Below, piece after piece: positions 52,634-62,408 of a DNA stretch of 64,000 nt. The stretch's first letter is position 1; every line of letters begins with the position of its first letter. This stretch comes from Chloroflexota bacterium (GTDB taxonomy: Bacteria; Chloroflexota; Dehalococcoidia; Lucifugimonadales; SAR202-VII-2): positions 310,001-374,000 of the forward strand of contig QEVV01000001.1 of the NCBI GenBank assembly GCA_003228115.1. The letters run 5' to 3'. The position numbers and the translations under genes were made by a program. The notes under the pieces are model-generated. The model saw nothing but the letters and a program-made list of their open reading frames with translations. It ran no database searches and was not told the origin of the DNA.

Positions 52634-54265
52634 CTATTTGTCGTTGAGCGGCAGCGGGTGCTGGGCTCCCTCTCGCAAAATGGAAGTGGCCGCCCCAACA
52701 AACTCACGGAACAGTGGGTGCGGCCGCGTGGGCCGTGAGCAAAACTCAGCGTGGAACTGTGTGCCTACCATAAAGGGATGATCTTCCAGCTCCACGATTT
52801 CCACCAGGTTGCCGTCTGGGGAAAGCCCGCTGGCCCTAAGGCCCAGCGCCCCCAAATCCTCACGGTACTTATTATTGAACTCGAAACGGTGACGATGCCG
52901 CTCCATCACCAGCGCTTGTCCATAGGCGGCAAACGACTTTGATCCCTCCTGGAGAGCACAGGGGTAAGCGCCCAGCCGCATTGTGCCGCCCATATCTTCT
53001 ACTGACTGTTGCTCAACCATTAGGTCTATGACAGGCCCCGGGGTCTCAGGGTCGAACTCCGTGGAATTCATCCGCTCGTCTCCAAAGGCATGACGAGCGT
53101 ATTCCACAACCATGAGTTGCATACCCAGACAAAGGCCCAGGTACGGGATCCCCTGCTCCCTCGCGTAGCGGATAGCCATTATCATCCCCTCGATGCCTCG
53201 GGGGCCAAACCCGCCCGGTACCACGATGCCGTTTACATGGGAAAGCAGTGCATCAGCACCTTGTTCTTCGATGTCCTCCGAGCGGACCCATATCACGTTG
53301 ATGTCTCTATGTTTGCTCAGGCCTGCGTGGTGCAAAGCTTCTTTTACAGACAGATATGCGTCGGGAAGCTCGGAGTACTTCCCCACCACTGCGATCGGCA
53401 GCGTTTCCTTAGGTTCTTGAATCCGGCGGACCATGGTCTGCCACTCGCCTAAGTCCGCACGAGGAGCATCAATGTTCAGCGTCTCCAAAAGCAGGTCACC
53501 GATCCCCCATTCCTCAAGGAGCGTGGGAACCTCATAAATGGAATCTACCGTCGGCACGGGGATGACGGCCTTCACCGGTACGTCACAAAACAGGGATATC
53601 TTTTCCTTCAGGCTGTCCGGAACAGGAAGATCGCTGCGGCAAAGAATAATATCGGGCTGGATACCGATGCTCCGCAACTCCTTGACGCTGTGCTGGGTAG
53701 GCTTCGTCTTCAGCTCGCCGCTAGAGGATAGATAAGGAAGGAGTGTTACGTGGAGGTAACAGACGTTGCCCCTACCGACATCATTGCGCATCTGGCGAAT
53801 AGCTTCGAGGAACGGCAACCCTTCGATGTCACCGACGGTACCGCCTACTTCGACGACCACGACTTCTGCGTCGTCAGACAACGCTTTCATGCGCGCCTTT
53901 ATCTCGTTGGTAACGTGGGGAATGGTCTGGATCGTTCCACCGAGGTAGTCCCCCCGCCGTTCCTTTGTAATGATGGAGCGATATACCTGCCCGGCCGTAA
54001 CATTGGAAGCCTGACTCAGGTTCTGGTCAATGAAGCGCTCGTAATGGCCCAGATCGAGGTCAGTCTCGCATCCATCCTCCGTGACGAACACTTCACCATG
54101 CTGATATGGCGACATCGTACCGGGGTCGACATTGAGATAGGGGTCGAGTTTCTGGATGGAGACGGTGAGGCCGCGACTCTTGAGAATGCGCCCTATGGAA
54201 GCAACGCTGATCCCCTTACCCACTGAACTGGCGACACCACCGGTAACAAAAATGTACTTGGCCAC
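52634..54265 (-). CDS. pyrG: CTP synthase
   Basis: 543 aa. N-terminal synthetase [28 protein letters not shown] with the P-loop [35 protein letters not shown] and the C-terminal glutaminase with [12 protein letters not shown], nucleophile Cys in [10 protein letters not shown] and the His/Glu pair in GTQFHAEF. Makes CTP from UTP and glutamine. A strong promoter lies 186 bases upstream. Confidence 0.98.
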   Translation of the reverse strand: MAKYIFVTGGVASSVGKGISVASIGRILKSRGLTVSIQKLDPYLNVDPGTMSPYQHGEVFVTEDGCETDLDLGHYERFIDQNLSQASNVTAGQVYRSIITKERRGDYLGGTIQTIPHVTNEIKARMKALSDDAEVVVVEVGGTVGDIEGLPFLEAIRQMRNDVGRGNVCYLHVTLLPYLSSSGELKTKPTQHSVKELRSIGIQPDIILCRSDLPVPDSLKEKISLFCDVPVKAVIPVPTVDSIYEVPTLLEEWGIGDLLLETLNIDAPRADLGEWQTMVRRIQEPKETLPIAVVGKYSELPDAYLSVKEALHHAGLSKHRDINVIWVRSEDIEEQGADALLSHVNGIVVPGGFGPRGIEGMIMAIRYAREQGIPYLGLCLGMQLMVVEYARHAFGDERMNSTEFDPETPGPVIDLMVEQQSVEDMGGTMRLGAYPCALQEGSKSFAAYGQALVMERHRHRFEFNNKYREDLGALGLRASGLSPDGNLVEIVELEDHPFMVGTQFHAEFCSRPTRPHPLFREFVGAATSILREGAQHPLPLNDK

Positions 54266-54450
54266 AGGCTAAGCCTCGTCACGTGAACGTAAACGTTGAG
54301 ACAGATAGATCAAAAATGGAGCGAAGCGAGAAAGGGAACCAGGGAGGGGAAGGGGGCGGGATTCCTCGGCGCTAATGCTAGTGCAGCGCCCGCCACGTTC
54401 ATGTACGACGGAGCCGATGGACAAAAGCCGCATCCCCTTGTTTTGAGCCG

Positions 54451-54480
54451 ATTATAGAGATGCCTCAAGGGGGGTGTCAA
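54451..54480 (-). promoter_or_regulatory. Promoter of pyrG
   Basis: Minus strand TTGACA (54480-54475), 18-bp spacer, TATAAT (54456-54451). Start near 54444; leader of about 180 nt with hairpin GGCGCT/AGCGCC near 54380-54400. Confidence 0.8.
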
Positions 54481-54493
54481 CGACCTGAGGCGT

Positions 54494-54522
54494 TTGACCG
54501 TCCCCGCAGCCCAGAATAGAAT
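54494..54522 (+). promoter_or_regulatory. Promoter of the molybdenum hydroxylase operon
   Basis: TTGACC (54494-54499), 17-bp spacer, TAGAAT (54517-54522). Back-to-back with the pyrG promoter (13 bp between -35 boxes). Confidence 0.75.
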
Positions 54523-54561
54523 GCACTTGGCCATTATCTCCAATTCTGACCAGAGAGACCT

Positions 54562-55425
54562 ATGCAGCCTTTCGACTACGCGGCGCCGCCAACTCTTGAA
54601 GAGGCCCTGCAAATTCTATCTCAAGCAAGCGGTCTTGTAAGGCCCATTGCTGGCGGAACTGACCTCATTGCTCAAATCAAGGAACGGCGGATAGCCCCTT
54701 CTCTTGTCTTGAATGTCAAGGAAATTGCAGAAGCCAATGTCCTTGACTACGATCCTGGGCAAGGGCTGCGGATTGGGGCAGCGGTGAGTTGCTCGGACGT
54801 GGCCAGCTATGCCCCTGTGGCGGCACACTATCCTTCCCTAGCACAGGCTTGCCTTCTGGTTGGTTCTACCCAGATCCAAAACCGGGGCAGCGTAGGCGGC
54901 AACGTATGTAACGCTGCGCCCTCCGCCGACACCGTGCCCCCGCTGTTGACCTATGACGCGGTGGCAGTCATCGCCGGGCCGGGGGGCAGCAGGCGTGTCC
55001 CACTTGAGGACTTTTTTCAGGGCCCAGGCAAAACCGCTCTGCAGCCACAAGAGCTGCTGATCGAGGTGTTGCTCCCACCTCCCCTTCCGAACAGCAACAG
55101 CCGCTATCTTCGCTTCATCCCTCGGGAAGAGATGGATATAGCCGTGGCGGGCGTTGGCAGCATGGTGGCAGTGGACCCACAGACCAATACCTGCACCAGA
55201 GCACGGATTGCCCTGGCATCCGTCGCTCCCACTCCCATCCGGGCCAAAGAAGCAGAAAGGCGCTTAGAAGGAAGTCCTCTCACCGAAGAGGCGATCCGTG
55301 AGGCCGGTGAACTTGCTGCTTCCGCATGCAGTCCAATTAGCGATATCCGCGGGTCAGCAGCCTACCGCAAGGAACTAGTAAAAGTGCTGACCCGCCGCAC
55401 GCTGTCCCAGAGCTTACCGCGCTAG
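54562..55425 (+). CDS. Molybdenum hydroxylase, FAD-binding subunit (CoxM/XdhB type)
   Basis: 287 aa. FAD motifs PIAGGTDLIAQIKE (near residue 31) and STQIQNRGSVGGNVCNAAPSAD (near residue 105) are clear; the C-terminal CO-dehydrogenase-flavoprotein domain reads RFIPREEMDIAVAGVGS. It hands electrons from the FeS subunit to FAD. First gene of a three-gene operon FAD-FeS-Mo with 21- and 27-base gaps (the FeS subunit from TTG 55471 gives 45 bases). Confidence 0.95.
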   Translation: MQPFDYAAPPTLEEALQILSQASGLVRPIAGGTDLIAQIKERRIAPSLVLNVKEIAEANVLDYDPGQGLRIGAAVSCSDVASYAPVAAHYPSLAQACLLVGSTQIQNRGSVGGNVCNAAPSADTVPPLLTYDAVAVIAGPGGSRRVPLEDFFQGPGKTALQPQELLIEVLLPPPLPNSNSRYLRFIPREEMDIAVAGVGSMVAVDPQTNTCTRARIALASVAPTPIRAKEAERRLEGSPLTEEAIREAGELAASACSPISDIRGSAAYRKELVKVLTRRTLSQSLPR

Positions 55426-55470
55426 CGGGATCGGCCCTGCCGCGAGATGGGCTCTGACAAGGAGAATTCA

Positions 55471-55935
55471 TTGAAAGTACCCGTCCGGTTTAGTGTCAAT
55501 GGTGATGATAGAGATCTTTACATTGGGGCCCACAAGACCCTGATGGAAGTGTTGCGGGACGACTTGGAGTTGACCGGCACTAAGGAAGGCTGCGGGAACG
55601 GCAACTGTGGCGCCTGCACCATCAACCTGGATGGAAAGGCAGTGAACGCCTGCCTCATTCTGGGAGTTGAAGCGGACGGTCACGAAGTCCAAACCATCGA
55701 AGGAGTCTCGGAGGACGGGACGCTTCATCCCCTGCAGCAGGCTTTCATTGAAGAGTCTGCACTTCAGTGCGGGTTCTGCACACCCGGTTTCATCATGTCT
55801 GCCAAAGTATTCTTGGAACAGAACCCCAGCCCGTCCGAACAAGAGATCCGCACGGCCATCGCCGGCAACCTCTGCCGTTGTACGGGCTACGACAAGATCG
55901 TACGGGCAATTCAGGCTGCAGCGAAACTTGCATAA
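55471..55935 (+). CDS. Molybdenum hydroxylase, 2Fe-2S subunit (CoxS/XdhC type)
   Basis: 154 aa from TTG 55471, which follows AAGGAG and begins KVPVRFSVNG like homologues; ATG 55447 is open but has no ribosome-binding site. Plant-ferredoxin-type cluster GCGNGNCGACTINLDG and the second cluster QCGFCTPGFI plus NLCRCTGY, each with four Cys. Passes electrons between Mo centre and FAD. Confidence 0.95.
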   Translation: MKVPVRFSVNGDDRDLYIGAHKTLMEVLRDDLELTGTKEGCGNGNCGACTINLDGKAVNACLILGVEADGHEVQTIEGVSEDGTLHPLQQAFIEESALQCGFCTPGFIMSAKVFLEQNPSPSEQEIRTAIAGNLCRCTGYDKIVRAIQAAAKLA

Positions 55936-55962
55936 GCAACAATCATTAGCAAGAGGGGCACT

Positions 55963-58242
55963 ATGACTGGAAACGGTCAGGGCAATGGGCGGAACGACTC
56001 CGTAGGAACCAGCTATGTTAAGGTCGATGCCTGGGAGAGGGTCACAGGCAGAGCGGAATACGCTGCGGACGTCCGTACCCCAAATGCCCTGCACGCGAAG
56101 GTGCTCCGCAGTCCCCACCCTCACGCCATCATCAAGAGCATTGACGTCAGCAGGGCTGAGCAGTTGTCCGGCGTCAAGGCAATCATCACGAGCAAAGACT
56201 TCCCCTCCATGGACGAGTTGAAGGACTCCTTTGGCGGCGAACTGATGGTGAACGCCAGGGACCTGCGAAGGATGGTCCTCGCTGACGACAAAGTACTGTT
56301 CGATGGCCATGGAGTCGCCGCCGTCGCCGCCACCAGCCTGGAGATCGCAGAAGCAGCCTTAGACCTCATCACAGTCGAATATGAAATCCTACCCGTGATT
56401 AACAGCACAGCGGATGCCCTCAAGCCCGACGCACCTCTGCTCCACCCCGATGTGTACACCAAGACGCTGAAGGAAACACCCGACAAGCCGAGCAACCTGG
56501 CGTCTTACGTCGAGTCCGGCTGGGGCGATGTCGATAAAGGATTTGCAGAGGCGGCGGTCATTGTCGAGCGCTCCTTCGATTCCATGATGGTGCATCAAGG
56601 CTACCTGGAACCTCAGGCCTGTACCGCCCGGTGGGACAATGAGGTCTGCACGGTGTGGACCAGCACTCAGGGCACCTTCAACGGCCAACGGATGGTTTCC
56701 ACTCTGCTGCAGGTTCCTCTGCATCAGGTCAACTTCGTGCCCACAGAAATCGGCGGCGGCTTTGGGGGCAAGATCTACACCCTCGTTGAGCCTATTGCCA
56801 TGCTGCTGGCTCGCAAGGCCGGTAGGCCGGTCAAGTTCGTAATGGATCGGTCTGAGGTCTTCCGGGCAACGGGGCCAGGCTCGCCCCAGCAGTCCACCGT
56901 TAAGGTGGGGGCGAGAAAAGACGGAACGATTGTCGCCGCACAGGGAAGCTTGGTCATGGACGCCGGAGCTTTCCCCGGCGCCCCCGTCGCTGGCGCTTCG
57001 ATGGTGACCTTTGGGCCGTACAAGATGGAACATTTCAAGCTAGAAGCCTATGACGTAGTAACCAACAAGCCGCGAGTCCAGGCATATCGGGCTCCTGGCG
57101 GCACCCCGGCCGCGTTCGGTGTTGAAGTGGTCATGGACGAGATCGCTGAAAAACTCGGTATGGACCCACTTGAGTTTCGCAAGATCAACGCTGTGTCGGA
57201 AGGCGACCCATCGACCAACGGTCGGCCGCTTCCCAAGGTCGGACTCAAAGAGGTCCTAGGCCAGGTGGAAGGCAGTCCTCACTGGAACGCCCCACTAGAA
57301 GGTGAGAATCGAGGGCGCGGGCTGGCCTTGGGCTTCTGGAACGGCGCAGTCGCCATGTCATCCGCCACCATCAACGTCAATGTAGACGGCACAGTTGAGG
57401 TCGTCTCCGGCCACGTGGACCTCACGGGCACCCGCACCACCATGACCCAAATGGCGGCTGACATGCTTCAGCTTCCTCCTGAGCGCGTTTCCGCCCGGGT
57501 TACCGACACCGCTTCCGGGACCTACACCGACGTCACCGGCGGCAGCCGCACTGTCTACACGCAAAGCCAGGCCATTTACAACGCCTGCGAGAGTGTTCTC
57601 AATGAAATGAAGGCGCTGGCAGCGGATCAACTCAAGCTCAACGAAGACGATATTGAATATGCGGACGGGGCATTCTCAGCCAAGGGCAACCCAGAGACCA
57701 CCCTGTCTTGGGACGAACTAGCTGGCCGCAGCCGCACACGGGGCAATGGCCCAATCTCTGGCTACGGCACCTCCGGCAGGCTCAAGGGCGCCCCGGCGTT
57801 CGCGGCCCACCTTGCCGACGTTGAGGTCGATCCCGATACCGGCAAGGTGAAGATACTTCGCTACACCTGCTTCCAGGACGTGGGAAAGGCCATCAACCCG
57901 GCAATGGTAGAAGGACAGATTCAGGGCGGCGCAGTGCAGGGCCTCGGTTGGGCTCTGAGCGAGTACTACCACTACGAGGATGGCAAGCTTCGCAACCCCA
58001 CCCTTCTTGACTACCGAATGCTCACGGCGCTGGACCTTCCGATGATTGATACGGAGATTGTGGAGGTCCCCGCCGATGATAGCCCTTACGGCGCCCGCGG
58101 CGTTGGAGAGGTCCCCATCATCCCACCAGCGGCGGCTGTGGAAAGCGCCATCTACCGGGCCGTGGGCGTGAGAATGACCCAACTGCCCATGACGCCGGAG
58201 CGCGTATTCTGGGCGCTACACGACGACGGATCCGAGCAGTAA
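55963..58242 (+). CDS. Molybdenum hydroxylase, molybdopterin-binding catalytic subunit (XDH/CoxL family)
   Basis: 759 aa. An N-terminal aldehyde-oxidase a/b hammerhead domain (ERVTGRAEYAADVR, about residues 20-130) and the molybdenum-binding part with GGGFGGKIYTLVEP, VQAYRAPGGTPAAFGVE, LTGTRTTMTQMAAD, VGKAINPAMVEGQIQGGAVQG and the GARGVGE catalytic Glu near the end. The Mo loop reads AYRAPG instead of the AYxCSFR of true CO dehydrogenase form I, so I do not call it CODH; the substrate is a hydroxylatable organic. ATG behind GAGGGG. Confidence 0.95.
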   Translation: MTGNGQGNGRNDSVGTSYVKVDAWERVTGRAEYAADVRTPNALHAKVLRSPHPHAIIKSIDVSRAEQLSGVKAIITSKDFPSMDELKDSFGGELMVNARDLRRMVLADDKVLFDGHGVAAVAATSLEIAEAALDLITVEYEILPVINSTADALKPDAPLLHPDVYTKTLKETPDKPSNLASYVESGWGDVDKGFAEAAVIVERSFDSMMVHQGYLEPQACTARWDNEVCTVWTSTQGTFNGQRMVSTLLQVPLHQVNFVPTEIGGGFGGKIYTLVEPIAMLLARKAGRPVKFVMDRSEVFRATGPGSPQQSTVKVGARKDGTIVAAQGSLVMDAGAFPGAPVAGASMVTFGPYKMEHFKLEAYDVVTNKPRVQAYRAPGGTPAAFGVEVVMDEIAEKLGMDPLEFRKINAVSEGDPSTNGRPLPKVGLKEVLGQVEGSPHWNAPLEGENRGRGLALGFWNGAVAMSSATINVNVDGTVEVVSGHVDLTGTRTTMTQMAADMLQLPPERVSARVTDTASGTYTDVTGGSRTVYTQSQAIYNACESVLNEMKALAADQLKLNEDDIEYADGAFSAKGNPETTLSWDELAGRSRTRGNGPISGYGTSGRLKGAPAFAAHLADVEVDPDTGKVKILRYTCFQDVGKAINPAMVEGQIQGGAVQGLGWALSEYYHYEDGKLRNPTLLDYRMLTALDLPMIDTEIVEVPADDSPYGARGVGEVPIIPPAAAVESAIYRAVGVRMTQLPMTPERVFWALHDDGSEQ

Positions 58243-58248
58243 AACTAG

Positions 58249-58773
58249 ATGCCAACCCAGACCGTCAAGGAACAGAGTTCCATTAAAAAGCTTGGGCTGA
58301 TCGTTGCGGTATCCCTGAGCCAGGAGCGGGGCGTTCCAAAGTATCCCCAGCCTGAAGCCCAAGTAGGCCAATACGGCCTGGAGGGCGACTGCCACGCCGG
58401 GCCGAGATACACCAACCTCCGCACGGGGGAAGAGAAGGACAGCCGCCGCCACGTCACCATCGTTGCCCAGGAGGCCCTGGAGGAGATGAACACGGCTCTT
58501 GGCATTTCCCTTCTTCCCGGAGACCTCGCTGAGAACGTGCTTGTGCGCGGGCTGGGTGACCTGTCGGATGTCGTTGCAGGAGACCGGCTCCTTCTGGGAG
58601 ATGGCGTGGCCCTGGAGATCACCGGCCAGAACAGCCCTTGTAGCAACCTCCTTCGCTATCACCGCCGTCTGGCCAAGAACATCTATGGCAAACGAGGCCT
58701 CATCGCCAAAGTAGTTACCACCGGCAGGCTCCGCCCTGGCGACCCCGTGGAACTGGTCCGCCACTCGGATTAG
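58249..58773 (+). CDS. MOSC-domain protein
   Basis: 174 aa, six bases after the Mo subunit. MOSC domains bind the molybdenum cofactor or carry sulfur; the conserved Cys is in QNSPCSNL, and the sheet GLEGDCHAG and RGLGDLSDVVAGDRLLLGDGVALEITG fit. Placement suggests sulfuration or insertion of the cofactor for the hydroxylase. Confidence 0.9.
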   Translation: MPTQTVKEQSSIKKLGLIVAVSLSQERGVPKYPQPEAQVGQYGLEGDCHAGPRYTNLRTGEEKDSRRHVTIVAQEALEEMNTALGISLLPGDLAENVLVRGLGDLSDVVAGDRLLLGDGVALEITGQNSPCSNLLRYHRRLAKNIYGKRGLIAKVVTTGRLRPGDPVELVRHSD

Positions 58774-58807
58774 CGCCCCTTGTTACCTTCACAGAAGGCT
58801 GCCGCCC

Positions 58808-60226
58808 ATGCCAACGCCTAAGCGCCTAACCTATGAGAAGGCGCTTGAACGGCTACTGGGTCTTGTTGACTACGAGCGGATCCGGAACCACCCGCCAGCC
58901 CCTCCCCGCCCCGACCTTCGACGCGTGGTAGCCCTATTGGAAAAGTTGGGGAACCCCCACCGCCAGGTGCCGCTCGTTCACATCGCCGGCACCAAAGGAA
59001 AGGGCAGCACCGCAGCTTTGCTAACCTCCGCCTTCCTAGGTCTCGGTCATCCCTCTGGCCTCTTCTCTTCGCCCCACTTACACACCTTTCGCGAACGCAT
59101 CCGGCTAAACGGCGAGCCCTTGTCAGAGGCGGCATTCGCAGCGCTGGTCGAGGACTGCTGGCCAGCGGTAGAGGCAGTGAATGCGATGGGATCCCATGGC
59201 AATGTGACGCTATTTGAGCTTCTGGGGGCTATGGCCTTCTCGGCATTCGTCCAAGAGGGCTGTCATTGGGGAGTCATCGAGGTCGGCTTGGGAGGGCGTC
59301 TTGACTCCACCAATGTCGTTGACCCAGCCGTGGCGGTGATTACGTCCATCAGCATCGACCACGCCGCGATCCTGGGAGGGACCATAGCGGAAATCGCCAA
59401 AGAGAAAGCAGGCATCATCAAGCCCGGGGCGCCTGTAGTAATTGGACCTCAGCCGCCCGAAGCGCTGGAAGTCTTCCGAAAAGTAGCCCAGGAGAGAGGC
59501 TCCCCCCTGACCTACGTGCCCGACGACTACACGTGGGAACGAACATCCTCGGATATAGACGGCCAAGCATTCAGCGTGACCGGGCCTAGCGGGACACGCA
59601 ACCTATGGATTCCTCTGCTGGGCTTCCACCAAATAGAAAACGCTACGGTAGCCTTCGCCGTACTGGAACTCTTGGAAAAGCGAAACTCCAACGCCACCTC
59701 TTCTGCTGGTAAAATAAAGCTAGCCTCAGAAGAGTTAGCAAATGGGTTGAGCAAAGTCCAATGGCCTGCCCGGATGGAAGTGCTGTCTAAGAGTCCGGTC
59801 TTGATGGCCGATGGCGCTCACAATGCTGCATCATTGCGACGGCTGCATGAGAGCCTGCGAGAGTATGTTTCATTTGAAGACCTGATACTCGTCGTCGGAT
59901 GGGGAACCGACAAGGAAAGCGAGGAGATGGCGCTAGTGGTCGCCGAAATGGCGCCCAAATCAGTGGTTGTGGGCAAGTCCCGGCATCCCCGGTCCATGAC
60001 CGCCGATTCGCTCGCTGAGCTTTTGCGACGTAGCGGAGTGCCCGTCACTGATGCGTGCTCCAACATTGCGGAGGCTGTGCGGAAGGCCATGAGCCTCGCT
60101 GGCCCTAACGACCTCGTTCTGGCCACCGGCTCGCTCTTCGTTGCCGCCGAGACCCGCGAGGAGGTACTGGGCATTCCCTCTGAGGTCTACCCCGAATTCA
60201 ACGCTGCTGCTGCGCCTGCAATATAG
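58808..60226 (+). CDS. folC: Folylpolyglutamate/dihydrofolate synthase
   Basis: 472 aa, Mur-ligase fold. The ATP loop is HIAGTKGKGSTAALLTSAF (near residue 60), the substrate parts SPHLHTFRERIRLNGEPLSE and EVGLGGRLDSTNVV, then the acidic and His residues in STSISIDHAAILG and DGAHNAASL. Adds glutamates to folate. It lies 34 bases after the MOSC gene, and fabF 14 bases after it; it is probably in the same transcript. Confidence 0.95.
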   Translation: MPTPKRLTYEKALERLLGLVDYERIRNHPPAPPRPDLRRVVALLEKLGNPHRQVPLVHIAGTKGKGSTAALLTSAFLGLGHPSGLFSSPHLHTFRERIRLNGEPLSEAAFAALVEDCWPAVEAVNAMGSHGNVTLFELLGAMAFSAFVQEGCHWGVIEVGLGGRLDSTNVVDPAVAVITSISIDHAAILGGTIAEIAKEKAGIIKPGAPVVIGPQPPEALEVFRKVAQERGSPLTYVPDDYTWERTSSDIDGQAFSVTGPSGTRNLWIPLLGFHQIENATVAFAVLELLEKRNSNATSSAGKIKLASEELANGLSKVQWPARMEVLSKSPVLMADGAHNAASLRRLHESLREYVSFEDLILVVGWGTDKESEEMALVVAEMAPKSVVVGKSRHPRSMTADSLAELLRRSGVPVTDACSNIAEAVRKAMSLAGPNDLVLATGSLFVAAETREEVLGIPSEVYPEFNAAAAPAI

Positions 60227-60240
60227 GAAGGACCCCAATC

Positions 60241-61503
60241 ATGCTCAACGGAGATCGAGCCATACGCAAGCGAGTTGTTGTCACCGGCTTTGGCGCGGTG
60301 ACGCCCCTGGGACGCACAGCAGATGAGTTTTGGCAGGGCTTGGTGGCAGGCAAATCCGGCATTGGCCCCATGACCCTTTGCGATCCAACCGACTTCCCCT
60401 GCCGTATAGCCGGGGAGGTCAAGGAATTTGATCCCAAAGACTACGTGAGCGGCAAGGAAGCGAAGCGCCTTGCCCGCTTCTCCCAACTCGGCATAGCGGC
60501 GTCCGGCATGGCGATCGAGAACGCCGCGTTGGACCTATCGAAAGAAGCTTCTGAGCGCATTGGAGTCCTCCTGGGAAACGGTAGCGGCAGCTTCCCCGAC
60601 TTTGATGCGCAAATGAGGGTGCTTATGGAGAAGGGCGGCATGCGCATCACGCCCTTTTTCATGCCCATGGCCTTGCCGAACATGGCCGCGGCACAGATCA
60701 GCCGAACCTTTGGGCTGCGGGGCTACAACAACACCGTATGCACAGCATGCGCCGCGGCATCGCAGGCCATAGGCGACGCGACAGAAATCATCCGCCGAGG
60801 GGCCGCCGATGTAATGCTGGCCGGTGGAGCTGAGGCCGGCATCAGCCAGCTAGGCCTTGCCGGATTCAGTGTCATGCGGGCATTGTCCACTATGAACGAA
60901 GAGCCGACGCGGGCCTCCCGCCCCTTTGATGCGAGCCGTGACGGCTTCGTGCCGGCGGAGGGGGCAGGCATCCTGATTTTGGAAAGCCTGGAACACGCCG
61001 TAGGCCGTGGTGCAAACATCCTGGCCGAGGTTGTGGGGTACGGTGCATCAGCCGACGCCTATCATCCAGTCGCGCCCGAGGAGGGCGGCCAGGGGGCAGC
61101 TACGGCCATCCGCTGGGCTATGGAGGACGCGGGCATCGCACCGGAGGAAGTGGACTACATCAACGCCCACGGTACTTCTACGCAATTGAACGACGCTGCA
61201 GAGACCGCGGCCATCAAGCTTGCTCTTGGGGATGCGGCCTACAAGGCGCCGATTAGCTCCACGAAGTCCATGATTGGCCACTCCCTTGGCGCAGCCGGAG
61301 GCCTGGAGGCTATAGTCTGCGTCAGGACAATCAATGATGGAGTCATCCATCCCACCGTTAACTATGAAACGCCCGATCCTACCTGCGACCTTGACTATGT
61401 TCCCAACGTGGCCCGCCATCAGAATGTCGATGTTGTCCTTTCGAACAGCTTCGGGTTTGGCGGGCAGAACGTTTGCTTAGTCTTCCGGGCCTTTGCTGCG
61501 TAG
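60241..61503 (+). CDS. fabF: 3-oxoacyl-ACP synthase II (KAS II type)
   Basis: 420 aa. Catalytic Cys in NNTVCTACAAASQAIGDA, His in NAHGTSTQLND and His in SMIGHSLGAAGGLEA; SNSFGFGGQNVCLV ends the fold. Condenses malonyl-ACP with acyl-ACP in fatty-acid elongation. Start ATG 60241 behind AGGAAGGA. Terminator follows at 61551. Confidence 0.95.
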   Translation: MLNGDRAIRKRVVVTGFGAVTPLGRTADEFWQGLVAGKSGIGPMTLCDPTDFPCRIAGEVKEFDPKDYVSGKEAKRLARFSQLGIAASGMAIENAALDLSKEASERIGVLLGNGSGSFPDFDAQMRVLMEKGGMRITPFFMPMALPNMAAAQISRTFGLRGYNNTVCTACAAASQAIGDATEIIRRGAADVMLAGGAEAGISQLGLAGFSVMRALSTMNEEPTRASRPFDASRDGFVPAEGAGILILESLEHAVGRGANILAEVVGYGASADAYHPVAPEEGGQGAATAIRWAMEDAGIAPEEVDYINAHGTSTQLNDAAETAAIKLALGDAAYKAPISSTKSMIGHSLGAAGGLEAIVCVRTINDGVIHPTVNYETPDPTCDLDYVPNVARHQNVDVVLSNSFGFGGQNVCLVFRAFAA

Positions 61504-61550
61504 ACGGGCCTCTGGCAGAACGGCCAACCATCCCGCAGTGCGCCAGACGA

Positions 61551-61583
61551 AGAACGGCCCCAGGATTTTCCTGGGGCCGTTCT
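61551..61583. terminator. Terminator after fabF
   Basis: 14-bp stem AGAACGGCCCCAGG, loop ATTTT, complement. Convergent with the SWIM gene. Confidence 0.88.
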
Positions 61584-61607
61584 CGCATCGGTGCAGGTTC
61601 GGTGAGT

Positions 61608-61862
61608 CTAATCGAAGACGGTTGCTCGGGTTCCGTCGGACAGGGCTACCTCCAGCATTCGTGGCGCCGCCATTGTATGGCTGCAGGTATCGTTCCCTGA
61701 GAAGAAATCACAGTTGCATTGCCACTTGCCAGCGTCATAAGAGATCGTATGGCTATCGTTGTCGCCTTCAAAACTGGCCGTGAAGCTCAATACCGCGAGC
61801 CTTTCGGGTTCCTGGGCGTACTTGCGGGCCTTCTCGATCTTGCTGATGACACTCGAGTACAT
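61608..61862 (-). CDS. Small SWIM zinc-finger protein
   Basis: 84 aa from ATG 61862 (behind GGGAGGAG; a GTG five codons upstream also exists). It ends with the SWIM pattern HTISYDAGKWQCNCDFFSGNDTCSHTMA (quoted in two parts: WQCNCDFF and TCSHTMA): CxC, then Cys-x-His. Binds zinc and perhaps DNA or protein. Stand-alone small SWIM proteins are common in Chloroflexota; role unknown. Confidence 0.8.
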   Translation of the reverse strand: MYSSVISKIEKARKYAQEPERLAVLSFTASFEGDNDSHTISYDAGKWQCNCDFFSGNDTCSHTMAAPRMLEVALSDGTRATVFD

Positions 61863-61949
61863 GGACTCCTCCCACAAAAGATTGTTGAGGCACCTCGTAC
61901 AGGGCCACTTTACACCACAAGATTAGAGGGTTGTCAAAGGGCTAAATGT

Positions 61950-62408
61950 TCAATTAACCGCTGCAATGCTGACCAGCACCGAGCCCCCTACTACCAGCAA
62001 CGCTCCAATGACAACAGACGGCGAAAACGACTCATGACGGCTCAAAAACAGGCGCGCCAACAGGATGCTTCCCAAGGGGTAGGTGGCCACCAACGGATTG
62101 ACAACCACCACAGGGGAATGCTGAAGAGCGCTGTAGAAGAAACCCACAGCCGCCAGCGTTAGCGGTCCGGTCAGGGCAGCCCAAGCGAACCCTCGCAAGG
62201 GCGCCTTACGGTCTTCCTTAAGCCCTCTGGCGGCTACCGGCAACAAAAGCGCAGCGCCAAGCGCGGAAGTGAAGGCGACCATCACGAATGGGTGTACGTC
62301 CGTCTTCATTACAATTCGAACCATGACTGAGGTCGCTGCGTAAAAAGCCGCAGCGGATAGTGCCGCAACGATACCGAGAGGCACCATTTTCGTCCCAGCG
62401 TCCCTCAT
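61950..62408 (-). CDS. Half-size EamA transporter, subunit 2
   Basis: 152 aa from ATG 62408, in an ATGA overlap with the preceding gene. Five hydrophobic helices (LGIVAALSAAAFYAATSVMVR, AFTSALGAALLLPVAAR, ALTGPLTLAAVGFFYSAL, VVVNPLVATYPLGSILLARLF, VVIGALLVVGGSVLVSIAAV), one EamA domain. Normal EamA/DMT proteins have two such domains in one chain; here each half is its own gene. Confidence 0.8.
   Translation of the reverse strand: MRDAGTKMVPLGIVAALSAAAFYAATSVMVRIVMKTDVHPFVMVAFTSALGAALLLPVAARGLKEDRKAPLRGFAWAALTGPLTLAAVGFFYSALQHSPVVVVNPLVATYPLGSILLARLFLSRHESFSPSVVIGALLVVGGSVLVSIAAVN

Noticed and set aside
55963-58242. CO dehydrogenase large subunit
   Set aside because: The Mo loop is AYRAPG, not the AYxCSFR required for form I CODH; kept as a general molybdenum hydroxylase.
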